This document shows, piece after piece, positions 55,998-64,000 of a DNA stretch of 64,000 nucleotides. This DNA comes from Alphaproteobacteria bacterium. Lineage in GTDB: Bacteria; Pseudomonadota; Alphaproteobacteria; UBA8366. A model generated the notes under the pieces. It had not been told where the DNA came from. It saw nothing but the letters and a program-made list of their open reading frames with translations, and did not search any database. Location of the stretch: contig WHUA01000001.1 of NCBI GenBank assembly GCA_009377445.1, forward strand, positions 496,001 through 560,000. The letters are read 5' to 3'. Numbering within the stretch: the stretch's first letter is position 1; every line of letters starts with the position of its first letter. The position numbers were made by a program, and so were the translations under genes.

Positions 55998-56978
55998 ATG
56001 AGGGTTGCAACGGCGAGTACTCGAGCGCAATTCGCGGAAATCGCACGTTCACGTGCGTTGGCTCTTGCGGCGGCAGGGGCCGTCGTAATCGGAACGGTCG
56101 CTACCTTCGCTCCTTCGGGCGTGAACCTCGGCTCGATTTTGGAACGGGCCAACCTCGGGATGCGCAAGCCGGCTTCGGTGCTGGCTTTCAGCTCGCCGCT
56201 TGCGCTGCGCCAGCATTTCGCGACGATCGGCTACGATCTCGACGCGGTCCGCACCGGCGCGACCTCCGTCCCACGCATCTTCCTCGCCCGGGTTCCGGCC
56301 GGGCTCGCGGACGTCACGCACACGACGCATCGCAAGGACGTCTTCCTGCGGGTCATGCTGCCCTTGGTGCTCGAGGCGAACGAGCGGGTGCAGCAGCAGC
56401 GCGCGCAGCTTCTGGTGATGGACGCGAAGCTCGCCGCCGGGCAGCCGCTGACCGGCGAGCAGCAGGACCGCCTGGGCGCGATCGCCGCGGAATATGACCT
56501 CGATCCCGACCGTATCGACCTGCTGCTGCGCAGGGTCGACGCCGTTCCCCCGTCGCTCGCGCTTGCGCAGGCGGCGATCGAAAGCGGCTGGGGCACCTCG
56601 CGTTTCATCCTCGAAGGCAATGCCGTGTTCGGTCAGTGGGCCTGGGGTGACGAGCAAGGCTTGGTTCCCAATGGGCGCGAAGCAGGCAAGACACATAAGA
56701 TCAAGAGCTTTCAGCTTCTTACGGACTCCGTTCGCGCCTATGTCCATAACCTGAATACGCATAATGCCTATCGCGACTTTCGCGAGAAGCGCCTGATGCT
56801 GCGCGCCGAGGGCAAGCAGCTTGCGGGCATGGCGCTGGTTCCCACGCTCGGCGCCTATTCGGAGCTGAAGGGACAGTATCTCGACCTGCTGCGCAGCATC
56901 ATCACGGCGAACGATTTGCAGCCGTTGGACGGCGCCCGCCTGCATGACGGGCCGGCGCTGCAGGCAACCGACGTCTAA
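55998..56978 (+). CDS. Bax-type glucosaminidase domain protein
   Basis: 326 residues from ATG 55998, preferred to the GTG at 55995 for spacing after GAGG. One N-terminal membrane segment or uncleaved signal (about 20-42). The family core from about 150: AIAAEYDLDPDRIDLLLRRV, PPSLALAQAAIESGWGTSRF (catalytic Glu in QAAIESGWG), GNAVFGQWAWGD, YVHNLNTHNAYRDFREKR. It likely cleaves peptidoglycan glycan strands in the periplasm. It is 37 bases from the convergent deacetylase gene. Confidence 0.9.
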   Translation: MRVATASTRAQFAEIARSRALALAAAGAVVIGTVATFAPSGVNLGSILERANLGMRKPASVLAFSSPLALRQHFATIGYDLDAVRTGATSVPRIFLARVPAGLADVTHTTHRKDVFLRVMLPLVLEANERVQQQRAQLLVMDAKLAAGQPLTGEQQDRLGAIAAEYDLDPDRIDLLLRRVDAVPPSLALAQAAIESGWGTSRFILEGNAVFGQWAWGDEQGLVPNGREAGKTHKIKSFQLLTDSVRAYVHNLNTHNAYRDFREKRLMLRAEGKQLAGMALVPTLGAYSELKGQYLDLLRSIITANDLQPLDGARLHDGPALQATDV

Positions 56979-57014
56979 AAACCGCTAGAAAACGACCGGC
57001 TGCCCTGCCGCCTG

Positions 57015-58073
57015 CTACGGCTTCACGTAGAACTGCGTTCCGTACCACTGCCAGCGGCCATCCGGCCCTGGCAGTGTGCAGTTGATCCGCGACCGGCCCT
57101 TCGGAAACGGGGCATCGAAGCGGATCTCGATCCGGCGCTCTCCGGCCCGTTGCAGCGCCATCTTTCCGCGCTCGGAGTGATAGCAGGCAAGGCGTCCGGC
57201 ATCGCCCGCCGCCTCTCCTAAAGTGAACCGGAATACCGGCGGGTTGGCGCCGGCGGCGATGAGCGGGTCGGCCGGCGCGACGTCCCGGACCGGCAGCGGC
57301 AGCGCGTCGAGCGCGAGGCGCATCCTCTCCGGCGCCGCGTGCGCCTCGTTCACGGGGAAGCGGGGCAGGTAGAACAGCGGCTGGCCGGGCGCAATGACCC
57401 CGGAATGCTGCCCGAAGGCCGCCCGGTAGCCGCTCTTCTTCGCCAACGCCATGACCGCGTTGCCGGCTTCGCCGAAGGGATAGGCGAACAGCGCCGGCTT
57501 CGCGCCGAGCTCGCGCCGCAGGATGCGGTTCGATATCTCGATCTCCTCGCGGTTCTGCTTCGCCGTCGCGTCCACCATGTGCAGGTGGCTGTGCGAATGC
57601 GCGCCGATCGTGACGCCGCCGTCGCGAAGCTCGCGGATCTGGTCCCAGGTCATGTAGTCGGGCAGGCCGGCTTCGACGGGCTCCGTGGCGACGAACAGCG
57701 TGAACGGCAGCCCCGCCGCCCGCAGCCGCGGCCACGCCTCGGCATAGACGGAGCGATAGGCGTCGTCGACCGTGATCGCCACCGCGCGGTCGGGCAGCGG
57801 CTTGCCCCCCGCCAGCGCAGCGACGATCTCGGGGAGCGGCAGCACCGCGTATTTGCCGGCGGTCAGCGCCGCGATATGGGCCTCGAACTGCTCGAGGCGG
57901 ACATTCGTCACCGGATAGCGCGCATCGCCGAAGCGGTGGTAGATGAGGATGACGGCGGAATCCGCCGCGTTCGCGGCGCCTGCGCCCAGCGCGCCCAGCA
58001 CACACGGGGCCAGCGCGGCGGCCGATGCAGCGGCGGCGAAGAGCCGCGCCAATCGCCAAATGTTGTAAATCAT
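57015..58073 (-). CDS. Secreted polysaccharide deacetylase
   Basis: 352 residues from ATG 58073 (MIYNIWRLARLFAAAASAAA). A signal peptide is followed by the NodB/CE4 domain: VILIYHRFGDARYPVTNVRL, AVAITVDDAYRSVYAEAWPR (metal and catalytic Asp pair), IGAHSHSHLHMVDATAKQN (metal His-x3-His) and PALFAYPFGEAGNAVMALA. A C-terminal beta domain of about 110 residues follows and is less conserved. It removes N- or O-acetyl groups from a polysaccharide; the substrate is not known. It is divergent from the nitroreductase gene. Confidence 0.9.
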   Translation of the reverse strand: MIYNIWRLARLFAAAASAAALAPCVLGALGAGAANAADSAVILIYHRFGDARYPVTNVRLEQFEAHIAALTAGKYAVLPLPEIVAALAGGKPLPDRAVAITVDDAYRSVYAEAWPRLRAAGLPFTLFVATEPVEAGLPDYMTWDQIRELRDGGVTIGAHSHSHLHMVDATAKQNREEIEISNRILRRELGAKPALFAYPFGEAGNAVMALAKKSGYRAAFGQHSGVIAPGQPLFYLPRFPVNEAHAAPERMRLALDALPLPVRDVAPADPLIAAGANPPVFRFTLGEAAGDAGRLACYHSERGKMALQRAGERRIEIRFDAPFPKGRSRINCTLPGPDGRWQWYGTQFYVKP

Positions 58074-58218
58074 GCTTGATTCGGGCAAGCACTCGGTTTG
58101 CACGACCTTGGCGCGCAGGTATAGGCCGCCTTGCCGGCGGCGACAAGCGTCGCGCGCCCGCGAGGCGCGCGCCGCCGCCTCGGAGGATGGGAGGATGGGG
58201 GGACGGGAGGATGGAACG

Positions 58219-58803
58219 ATGACGGTGGACGATGCCGCGCTCGACGCGGTTTTCCGGAACGCCCGGACGGTGCGCAAGTGGACGAGCCGGCCGGTCGCCG
58301 AGGCCACCCTGCGCGCCGCATACGATCTCTGGAAGCTCGGGCCGACGAGCGGAAATTGCTGCCCGGCGCGCATCGTCTTCGTGGCCTCCGAGGCGGGCAA
58401 AGAAAAGCTGCGCCCCTGCCTGATCCCTTCGAACGTGGAAAAGACGATGACGGCGCCGGTGACGGCGGTGATCGGCCACGACCTGGAATTCTACGAGTAC
58501 CTGCCGCGCCTCTATCCTTTCGAGGACGCCCGCTCCTGGTTCGCCGGCAACCAGCCCCTGATCGACGCCACGGCATTCCGCAACGGCACGCTGCAGGGCG
58601 CCTATCTCATGCTCGCCTGCCGGTCGCTCGGGCTCGACTGCGGGCCGATGTCGGGCTTCGACAACGCAAAGGTCGATAGCGCCTTCTTCGCCGGCACCAG
58701 CGTGCGCTCCAATTTTCTGTGCAATATCGGCTACGGCGACCGCACCGGCCTCGCCCCCCGGTCGCCGCGCCTGGATTTCGAGGAGGCCTGCCGCTTCGCA
58801 TGA
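58219..58803 (+). CDS. Nitroreductase family, RutE/HadB-like (malonic semialdehyde reductase type)
   Basis: 194 residues from ATG 58219 (MTVDDAALDAVFRNARTVRK). FMN-binding motifs are RTVRKWTSRPVAEATLRAAY, KLGPTSGNCCPARIVFV, NGTLQGAYLMLACRSLGLDC, GPMSGFDNAKVDSAFFAGTS, and IGYGDRTGLAPRSPRLDFEE near the end. These match the RutE subgroup, which reduces malonic semialdehyde in pyrimidine breakdown, but no other rut genes are near, so the substrate is open. SD GGAGG is a few bases upstream. Confidence 0.9.
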   Translation: MTVDDAALDAVFRNARTVRKWTSRPVAEATLRAAYDLWKLGPTSGNCCPARIVFVASEAGKEKLRPCLIPSNVEKTMTAPVTAVIGHDLEFYEYLPRLYPFEDARSWFAGNQPLIDATAFRNGTLQGAYLMLACRSLGLDCGPMSGFDNAKVDSAFFAGTSVRSNFLCNIGYGDRTGLAPRSPRLDFEEACRFA

Positions 58804-58833
58804 CAACTCGATGAGGCCGGGAATGGGGCGCGG

Positions 58834-59535
58834 ATGAAGCTGCTCGCCATCGATACCGCCACCTCGGCGTGTTCGGTCGCGCTGCTCGCCGGCGGCCGGA
58901 TCGTGGCCGAGCGCAGCGCCGACATGCAGCGCGGGCACGCCGAGGCGCTGATGCCGATGGTGGCCGAGGTGCTCGCGGCATCCCTGTCCGCCTGCCCGCG
59001 CGGCTTCGCGGATCTCGATCTCATCGCGGTCACGGCCGGACCCGGGGCGTTCACCGGCGTCAGGATCGGGCTGGCGGCAGCGGGCGCGATGGCCGCGGCG
59101 GCGGGCATTCCCGCCGTGGGACTGACCACGCTCGAGGTCGTGGCCGCGGCTCAGCCCCCTTCCGGGCGGCCGCTCCTCGTCGCGCTCGACGCCAAGCGGG
59201 CGGACGTCTATTGCCAGCTTTTCGGCGCCGGCCCCGATTCCTCGATCCCGGCCCCGCTGACCGAGCCGCAGGCGATTCTGCCGGCCGACCTTCCCGCCCG
59301 CCTCCCCGCCGGCCCGGTCGCGCTCGCGGGCGACGGGGCCGGGCCGGCCGCGGCGGCGCTGCGGGCGGCCGGCCGCGAGGTTCTCCGCCTGCAGGGCCAC
59401 GACCGCCCCGAGGCGGCGGTGCTGGCCCGGCTGGCGGCCGCGCGCTGGCAGGGCGCGCCGCCGCCCCTCGGATCGCCGCTCCGGCCCCTGTATCTGCGCG
59501 CGCCGGACGTCTCGCTGCCGGCGCGCGGCGCTTGA
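58834..59535 (+). CDS. tsaB: tRNA t6A biosynthesis protein TsaB
   Basis: 233 residues. ASKHA-fold: LLAIDTATSACSVALLAGGR, MQRGHAEALMPMVAEVLAAS, IAVTAGPGAFTGVRIGLAAA and GIPAVGLTTLEVVAAA. TsaB works with TsaD and TsaE to make threonylcarbamoyl-adenosine at tRNA position 37. The stop overlaps the start of rimI. Confidence 0.95.
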   Translation: MKLLAIDTATSACSVALLAGGRIVAERSADMQRGHAEALMPMVAEVLAASLSACPRGFADLDLIAVTAGPGAFTGVRIGLAAAGAMAAAAGIPAVGLTTLEVVAAAQPPSGRPLLVALDAKRADVYCQLFGAGPDSSIPAPLTEPQAILPADLPARLPAGPVALAGDGAGPAAAALRAAGREVLRLQGHDRPEAAVLARLAAARWQGAPPPLGSPLRPLYLRAPDVSLPARGA

Positions 59536-60035
59536 CCGTGGTCGAGATCCGCCCCCTTGCCGAGGGCGAAGGCGCGGTTCTCGACGCGCTCTACACGGAA
59601 TGCCTCGACGAGCCGCTCGCCGCCCCGGTGCGCGCGAGCCTGCTCGCATCGCCCGGCATGTGGGCGTCGATCGCCTGGGTGGAGGTGGAGGTGGAGGCGG
59701 AGGCCGGGGCTGCGGAAGGCCGCGCCGCCGCCGGCTTCGTCATGGCCCGCAGCATCGCCGGCGAGGCCGAGATCGTCGGCATCGGCGTGCTGCCGCAACG
59801 GCGCCGCGCAGGGATCGGCGGGGCGCTGCTCGCCGATGCGATGGTCCGCGCCGCCGCGCTCGGGGCGGAGGCGATCTTCCTCGAAGTCGCGGAGGACAAT
59901 CCAGCCGCCGCCGCGCTCTACCGGAGCGCCGGGTTCCGGCCGGTCGGGCGCAGGCCCGGCTACTATCGGCGCAAGAGTAAGCTGCCCATTGCTGCGTTGA
60001 TCATGCGTCGTACCGTGAAGAAATCTGATTCTTAA
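59532..60035 (+). CDS. rimI: Ribosomal protein alanine N-acetyltransferase-like GNAT
   Basis: 167 residues from TTG 59532, which overlaps the tsaB stop (TTGA); GTG 59538 is an alternative. GNAT fold with the acetyl-CoA loop VLPQRRRAGIGGALLADAMV, then AIFLEVAEDNPAAAALYRSA and FRPVGRRPGYYRRK. RimI acetylates ribosomal protein S18; the tsaB-rimI pairing is conserved. An acidic run VEVEVEAEAGAAEG around residues 48-62 is an unusual low-complexity insert. Confidence 0.92.
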   Translation: MTVVEIRPLAEGEGAVLDALYTECLDEPLAAPVRASLLASPGMWASIAWVEVEVEAEAGAAEGRAAAGFVMARSIAGEAEIVGIGVLPQRRRAGIGGALLADAMVRAAALGAEAIFLEVAEDNPAAAALYRSAGFRPVGRRPGYYRRKSKLPIAALIMRRTVKKSDS

Positions 60036-60245
60036 TTGAAATATTAGAAAAAATAACCATCTCTTGCTCCCACCGCCAAATGCTTGCTAGATTATGACTA
60101 ACGATGTTTCTTCGGCTATTAACGACACTCAGAATCGGTTAGTCGGCGAGACCAATACAAAGAATAAAAAGACAGGAGTGGTTTCCGCGAAAAACTGCGG
60201 AAAAGGGTCATGGTGGTGACCTAATCAATAAAGGGGCACGGTAAG
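60036..60245 (+). promoter_or_regulatory. AT-rich leader of mucR with promoter-like elements and hairpin
   Basis: TTGCTC (60064-60069) and TAGATT (60088-60093), 18 bases apart, could be -35/-10. A hairpin TTTCCGC (60182-60188) / GCGGAAA (60197-60203) lies in the leader. The stretch is the most AT-rich in this region and has several TA steps, as expected for MucR/Ros autoregulation. Confidence 0.45.
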
Positions 60246-60677
60246 ATGACAGAGTCATCGACGAATGACGTAAAGAGGGAAGAAATTCTCGGCCTTACTT
60301 CCGAGATAGTCGCCGCACATGTTTCCAATAATACCGTAGCGCTTTCGGATCTGCCGGGGTTGATCGAGCAGGTTTACAGGACGTTGGCATCGGTGGGCGG
60401 GAGCGAGGGCGGAAGCACGGACCGCCCGACGCCGGCCGTCCCGATCAAGAAATCGATCACGCCCGATTTCATCGTCTGTCTCGAAGACGGCAAGAAGCTG
60501 AAGATGCTGAAACGGCATCTCAAGACCGCTTACAACATGACGCCGGAAGAATACCGGGAGCGGTGGGGGCTGTCGCCCGACTATCCGATGGTCGCTCCCA
60601 ACTACGCGAAACAGCGGAGCCGTCTCGCCAAGCAGATCGGTCTCGGCACCCGTTCGCGGCGCGGCCGCCAGGCCTGA
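60246..60677 (+). CDS. mucR: MucR/Ros family transcriptional regulator
   Basis: 143 residues. N-terminal helical oligomerisation part (1-50), then the Ros/MucR domain: ITPDFIVCLEDGKKLKMLKR, HLKTAYNMTPEEYRERWGL, YPMVAPNYAKQRSRLAKQIG. Of the usual zinc ligands, Cys78 and His91 are present, Asp81 replaces the second Cys as in many members, and the position of the last His is Tyr or Asn, so this may be a zinc-free form. MucR proteins bind AT-rich targets and act globally on envelope and motility genes. Its long AT-rich leader fits autoregulation. Confidence 0.93.
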   Translation: MTESSTNDVKREEILGLTSEIVAAHVSNNTVALSDLPGLIEQVYRTLASVGGSEGGSTDRPTPAVPIKKSITPDFIVCLEDGKKLKMLKRHLKTAYNMTPEEYRERWGLSPDYPMVAPNYAKQRSRLAKQIGLGTRSRRGRQA

Positions 60678-60804
60678 CCCGGCCTGCCGGACGCCCATTC
60701 GGCAATTGCGCCGTTGCCGGCGCCGCCGGCAGAAAAGTCGGCGGCGAACCGGCATTTTCGTGTTATGATGGTTGATCAAATTACGACGGTATTGCGGGGT
60801 TGCC

Positions 60805-61233
60805 GTGCGCGATCGAATTGAAAAGCTTTGCGCCGAAAAAGGGCTGAAGATGACGGCCCAGCGCCGCATCATCGCCCGCGTGCTGTCGGAAGCGACAGAC
60901 CATCCCGATGTGGAGGAGCTCTATCGGCGGGCCAGCGCGATGGATTCGGCCATCAGCATCGCCACCGTATACCGGACGGTGCGCCTGTTCGAGGAGGCGA
61001 ACATCCTCGAACGGCACGATTTCCGGGACGGCCGCTCGCGCTACGAGGAGCACACCGAGCGTCACCACGACCACCTGATCGACGTGGAGACGGGCGACGT
61101 AATCGAGTTTCAGAACGAAGAAATCGAGCGCCTGCAGCGCGAAGTGGCCAAGAAGCTGGGCTACGATCTCGTGGACCACAGGCTCGAGCTCTACGGCGTA
61201 TCGAGTAAAAGAAAGAAAAAGACCAAGTATTAG
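60805..61233 (+). CDS. fur: Fur family regulator
   Basis: 142 residues from GTG 60805 (MRDRIEKLCAEKGLKMTAQR), the usual family N-terminus; a TTG at 60772 would add 11 residues. Winged helix KMTAQRRIIARVLSEATDHP, SIATVYRTVRLFEEANI; metal site ERHDFRDGRSRYEEHTERHH, HDHLIDVETGDVIEFQNEEI. No C-terminal CxxC. It represses iron-uptake genes with Fe(II), or in some alphaproteobacteria acts as the manganese regulator Mur; the two cannot be told apart here. It is about 130 bases after mucR. Confidence 0.93.
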   Translation: MRDRIEKLCAEKGLKMTAQRRIIARVLSEATDHPDVEELYRRASAMDSAISIATVYRTVRLFEEANILERHDFRDGRSRYEEHTERHHDHLIDVETGDVIEFQNEEIERLQREVAKKLGYDLVDHRLELYGVSSKRKKKTKY

Positions 61234-61321
61234 CGCCGCGAAGCGGCGAACCTTGCTCGCGAAAGCCTCGAAATCGTAACGATACGGCAATTCGAACCGT
61301 AACACTGCGGTGCGATACACA

Positions 61322-61366
61322 GCGCCTGCTGCCTCCCGTTGCGAGGCAGGGCATTCGAGCAGGCGC
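61322..61366 (+). promoter_or_regulatory. Nested stem-loop ending at the olsB ribosome binding site
   Basis: GCGCCTGCT (61322-61330) pairs with AGCAGGCGC (61358-61366), with an inner GCCTC (61331-61335) / GAGGC (61343-61347). The outer right arm contains the AGG that would serve as ribosome binding site for the ATG at 61370, so the structure could hold translation back. A simpler hairpin (CGCCGC-GAA-GCGGCG, 61234-61248) lies right after fur. Confidence 0.5.
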
Positions 61367-61369
61367 AAC

Positions 61370-62251
61370 ATGCAGTTCCCGCAATTCCCCCAATTCCCCC
61401 AGTTCCCCCAGTTCCCAACGAAACAGTCCCCGGCGGACCGTCCGCGAAGCATCGACCGGGCGGCGATCGCCGCCCGCTCCGGCGCGCTCCTGGTGCGCCT
61501 GGCGGACAGCGAGGAGGAGATTCGGGCGGCGCAGGCTCTGCGCTATCGGATCTTCTACGGCGAACAGCGCGCCCTGCCCACCGCGGGCATGACCGCGGAG
61601 CGCCGGGATTTCGACCGGTTCGACGACAAGGCGGACCACCTGCTGGTGCTGGACACGAGCCGGCGCGACCCGCGGGATGCGGTCGTCGGCACCTACCGGC
61701 TGATCCGCCGCGACGCCGTGGGGGCCGGAGGGTTCTACTCGAACGGCGAGTTCGACCTCTCGCGGCTCGAGGCGTGGCCCGGCGAGGTGCTGGAGCTCGG
61801 CCGCTCCTGCGTCGACGAGGCCTACCGCAGCGGGCGCGTCATCAATCTGCTGTGGCGGGGAATCGCCGCCTATCTCGGCGAATGCGGGGCCGAGCTCCTG
61901 TTCGGCTGCGGCAGCCTGCCCGGCGCCGACCCGGAAAAGCTACGGCTGCCGCTCGCCTACCTGCACCATTTTCATCTCGCGCCGCGCCACATCCGCCCCC
62001 GCGCATTGCCGGGCCGCTTCGTCGCCATGGACGGCTTGGCCAAGGAAGCGATCGATCCGGCCGCGGCGCTGACCGCGATCCCGCCGCTGATCAAGGGGTA
62101 CCTGCGGCTCGGCGGATTCGTCGGCGACGGCGCCGTCGTGGACCGGCAATTCGACTGCACCGATGTCTGTGTCGTGGTCCAGGCGTCCTGCCTCACGGCC
62201 AAGTATGCCCGCCATTACGGCTGCGAGGTGACGTCGCTGAATGCCGCCTGA
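61370..62251 (+). CDS. olsB: GNAT N-acyltransferase, OlsB-like (ornithine lipid synthesis)
   Basis: 293 residues from ATG 61370. It opens with five tandem Gln-Phe-Pro triplets (residues 2-16). The acyltransferase domain follows: LVRLADSEEEIRAAQALRYR, IFYGEQRALP, DFDRFDDKADHLLVLD, VVGTYRLIRRD, FYSNGEFDLSRLEAWPGEVL, ELGRSCVDEAYRSGRVINLL, WRGIAAYL, LFGCGSLPGADPEK. OlsB moves a 3-hydroxyacyl chain from ACP to the amino group of ornithine. The next gene, a PlsC-type acyltransferase, fits OlsA, which adds the second chain. It could start later than the repeat. Confidence 0.87.
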   Translation: MQFPQFPQFPQFPQFPTKQSPADRPRSIDRAAIAARSGALLVRLADSEEEIRAAQALRYRIFYGEQRALPTAGMTAERRDFDRFDDKADHLLVLDTSRRDPRDAVVGTYRLIRRDAVGAGGFYSNGEFDLSRLEAWPGEVLELGRSCVDEAYRSGRVINLLWRGIAAYLGECGAELLFGCGSLPGADPEKLRLPLAYLHHFHLAPRHIRPRALPGRFVAMDGLAKEAIDPAAALTAIPPLIKGYLRLGGFVGDGAVVDRQFDCTDVCVVVQASCLTAKYARHYGCEVTSLNAA

Positions 62252-63176
62252 TGCCTCGACTTTCGGGAAGGCCGGCGGGATGTCCGGCGGGACGTCCAGG
62301 GCATGGCCGCACCTGCGGGCCGCGATGCGCGCCGCGGCGCTCGTCGGCGTCACGGCCGGGGCGGCGCTCCTGCAGCTTTGCGCCCTTCGCCTGTCCGTTC
62401 CCCTCGCCCGCGTCCTGCCCCGGCTGTGGCACCGGATGTGCTGCGGATTGCTGGCGATCGATGTCCGGGCCCATGGCCTTCCGGACGCCGCGGGGCCGGT
62501 GCTGTATGTCTGCAACCATGCTTCCTATCTCGACGTGCCGGTGCTGGGCGGGCTGCTCGATGCGCGGTTCGTCGCCAAGTCCGAGGTGGCCCGCTGGCCG
62601 GTGATCGGCGCGCTCAGCATGCTCCAGGGCACGATCTTCGTCGAGCGCCGGCCGCAGGGCGCGCGCTGCCAGCCGGACGAGCTGCGCCGGGTGCTGCGGT
62701 CGGGCGCCAGCCTGATCGTCTTTCCCGAAGGCACCAGCAGCGACGGCAACCGCGTGCTGCCGTTCAAGAGCACGCTGTTCGCCGCGGCCGACGCGGCGGT
62801 GGACGGCCGCGAGGTCGAGGTGCGGCCGGTCACCATCGCCTACAGCCGCCATGGCGGCATGCCGATGGGACGCCGCCTCCGGCCCTGTTTCGCGTGGTAC
62901 GGGGATATGACGCTGGTCCGCCATCTCTGGGGCTGTCTCGGGACCGGCGGGGCCGGCATCGACGTCGTCTTCCACGAGCCCGTGCGCCTGTCGCAGTTCG
63001 CATCGCGCAAGGAATTGGCGCGCCATTGCCAGGCACAGGCGGCCCGCGGCCTGTCGGACGCTCTCTCGGGGCGAATCGCGTTTAGGCCGCCTGCCGATAC
63101 CCGCGCTTCGGCGGGTCGGTTCGCCCTGCCGATCTGGCCCAACAGCGCCATACTTGAAACCGCGCGAGAGATATGA
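62241..63176 (+). CDS. 1-acyl-glycerol-3-phosphate acyltransferase family, OlsA-like
   Basis: 311 residues from ATG 62241, overlapping olsB by 11 bases; ATG 62280 is an alternative. One N-terminal membrane segment (about 30-55). PlsC motifs are CNHASYLDVPVLGGLLDARF (HX4D), KSEVARWPVIGAL, GTIFVERR, IVFPEGTSSDGNRVLPFKST and VRPVTIAY. With OlsB upstream, it probably acylates lyso-ornithine lipid; ordinary lysophosphatidate acylation is the alternative. The C-terminus has an unconserved basic tail. Confidence 0.88.
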   Translation: MPPDASTFGKAGGMSGGTSRAWPHLRAAMRAAALVGVTAGAALLQLCALRLSVPLARVLPRLWHRMCCGLLAIDVRAHGLPDAAGPVLYVCNHASYLDVPVLGGLLDARFVAKSEVARWPVIGALSMLQGTIFVERRPQGARCQPDELRRVLRSGASLIVFPEGTSSDGNRVLPFKSTLFAAADAAVDGREVEVRPVTIAYSRHGGMPMGRRLRPCFAWYGDMTLVRHLWGCLGTGGAGIDVVFHEPVRLSQFASRKELARHCQAQAARGLSDALSGRIAFRPPADTRASAGRFALPIWPNSAILETAREI

Positions 63177-63336
63177 GTATATGAAAAATTGAGAAAGTCC
63201 GTCTTCCAATGGCGAAACCAGAGCGAAATTAGAGATTTGAACGGGATCGAAGTCCGGAATCTACTGAATTGAAGAAAGGTTCTGCAGGCAAAGCCCGAGG
63301 CCGGGGCGTCTCCGTTCGGCGGTCAGGTCGCTGACG

Positions 63337-64000
63337 GTGGACAAAAAGCTCTACGTCAAGACTTACGGCTGCCAGATGAACGTCTACGACTCCATGCGTA
63401 TGGCGGACCTGCTGGCGCCATTGGGATATCGCGCGGTCGATGCGCCGGGCGGCGCCGATCTGGTCATCCTCAACACCTGTCATATTCGCGAGAAAGCGGC
63501 GGAAAAGGTTTATTCCGAGATAGGCCGCCTTCGCCTGCTCAAGGAAGAAAGCGCGCGCGGCGGCCGGCGAATGCTGATCGCGGTCGCCGGCTGCGTCGCG
63601 CAGGCGCAGGGCGAGGAGATCCTCGACCGGGCGCCCTGCGTGGATATCATCTTCGGGCCGCAGACCTATCACCGGCTGGCCGATATGGTCGCGCGGGTCG
63701 CGCGGGACGAAGGCACGCGGCTCCTCGACACCGAGTTCCCGGCCGAGGACAAGTTCGACTTCCTGCCGGAAGAGGCGGCGCCCCAGGGCGTCAGCGCCTT
63801 TCTCACCATCCAGGAGGGGTGCGACCGCTTCTGCACCTTCTGCGTGGTTCCCTATACGCGGGGCGGCGAGCGCTCGCGGCCTGCGGCGGCCGTCGTTGCC
63901 GAGGCGGAACGCCTCGCCGCCGCGGGCGTGCGCGAGATCACGCTGCTCGGCCAGAACGTCAACGCATACCACGGCCACGGGCTGGACGGCGGCGAATGGC
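63337..64000 (+). CDS. miaB: tRNA-2-methylthio-N6-dimethylallyladenosine synthase, 3' end beyond the window
   Basis: 221 codons from GTG 63337 to the window edge, with no stop. MTTase domain cysteines are Cys12 ([10 protein letters not shown]), Cys48 ([10 protein letters not shown]) and Cys86 ([10 protein letters not shown]), which hold the auxiliary cluster; the radical SAM cluster is Cys162-x3-Cys166-x2-Cys169 ([20 protein letters not shown]). MiaB methylthiolates A37 of tRNAs. The usual phoH-ybeY-corC run probably follows outside the window. The 160 bases before it (63177-63336) show no other feature. Confidence 0.95.
   Translation, partial: MDKKLYVKTYGCQMNVYDSMRMADLLAPLGYRAVDAPGGADLVILNTCHIREKAAEKVYSEIGRLRLLKEESARGGRRMLIAVAGCVAQAQGEEILDRAPCVDIIFGPQTYHRLADMVARVARDEGTRLLDTEFPAEDKFDFLPEEAAPQGVSAFLTIQEGCDRFCTFCVVPYTRGGERSRPAAAVVAEAERLAAAGVREITLLGQNVNAYHGHGLDGGEW

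Noticed and set aside
56902..59649. 915-codon minus-strand frame over the deacetylase, nitroreductase and tsaB genes
   Set aside because: It runs through four supported genes in different frames and is Arg/Gly/Ala-rich throughout.

Overview
The window reads as a GC-rich alphaproteobacterial chromosome, probably Rhodospirillales-like. The evidence is the gene content and order: a yraN-rsmI-lpoA cluster with a BON lipoprotein, hemW-rdgB-rph/hrcA-grpE, dnaK-dnaJ-dapB, phoR-pstSCAB-phoU-phoB, maeB/mutS-glnD-murJ, and tsaB-rimI-mucR-fur-olsB-plsC-miaB, together with a MucR/Ros regulator, DUF3126, a bactofilin, CTGTCAT-type Pho boxes and a CTTG/CYTATNT heat-shock promoter. No rRNA, tRNA or CRISPR was seen.

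Region 1 (1-7453) is the right end of an integrated element that is visibly more AT-rich than the rest. All its genes are transcribed leftward: an AlpA-like helix-turn-helix protein, a primase-polymerase/RepA-type helicase fusion, a dense array of 9-bp TGTCCGCAG iterons (candidate origin), a catalytic-domain-only tyrosine recombinase, two 25-bp GTTAAC-centred repeats, a terminase-small-subunit-like protein and three unrecognised proteins, the last running off the window. The layout resembles a phage satellite (PICI-like) or compact prophage. Its right junction lies inside comM: the first 32 ComM codons, with a ribosome binding site, remain at 7454-7549 and the reading frame then leaves the family.

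Region 2 (7550-11700) holds a methyl-accepting chemotaxis protein, a PAS_5 protein, a small secreted protein and an unrecognised 369-residue protein, placed between the comM remnant and gshB. Region 3 (11700-34250) is housekeeping: glutathione synthesis, cell-envelope assembly factors, heme chaperone, nucleotide house-cleaning, RNase PH, the heat-shock chaperones, ergothioneine sulfoxide synthase, lysine/diaminopimelate synthesis, endonuclease III, bactofilin, a PfkB kinase, AmpG and a macro-domain hydrolase.

Region 4 (34250-41907) is a complete phosphate regulon on the minus strand in the order phoR-pstS-pstC-pstA-pstB-phoU-phoB, with two Pho boxes before pstS, one overlapping the phoR stop codon. 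Region 5 (41935-54404) carries malic enzyme, divergent mutS-glnD-DUF3126-murJ, then a gene at 52079-53296 whose frame is interrupted only by an in-frame TGA in the setting TGA-Pro-Asn-Cys-Thr. This matches the UxxCT redox motif of PrdB/GrdB-type selenoproteins, and a hairpin follows the TGA at a distance suited to a bacterial SECIS element. It is the most notable item in the window. trpS follows.

Region 6 (54405-64000) has small palindromic repeats, a universal stress protein, NfuA, a Bax-type glucosaminidase, a polysaccharide deacetylase, a RutE-like nitroreductase, tsaB-rimI, mucR, fur, an ornithine-lipid-type acyltransferase pair and the start of miaB, which runs off the window.
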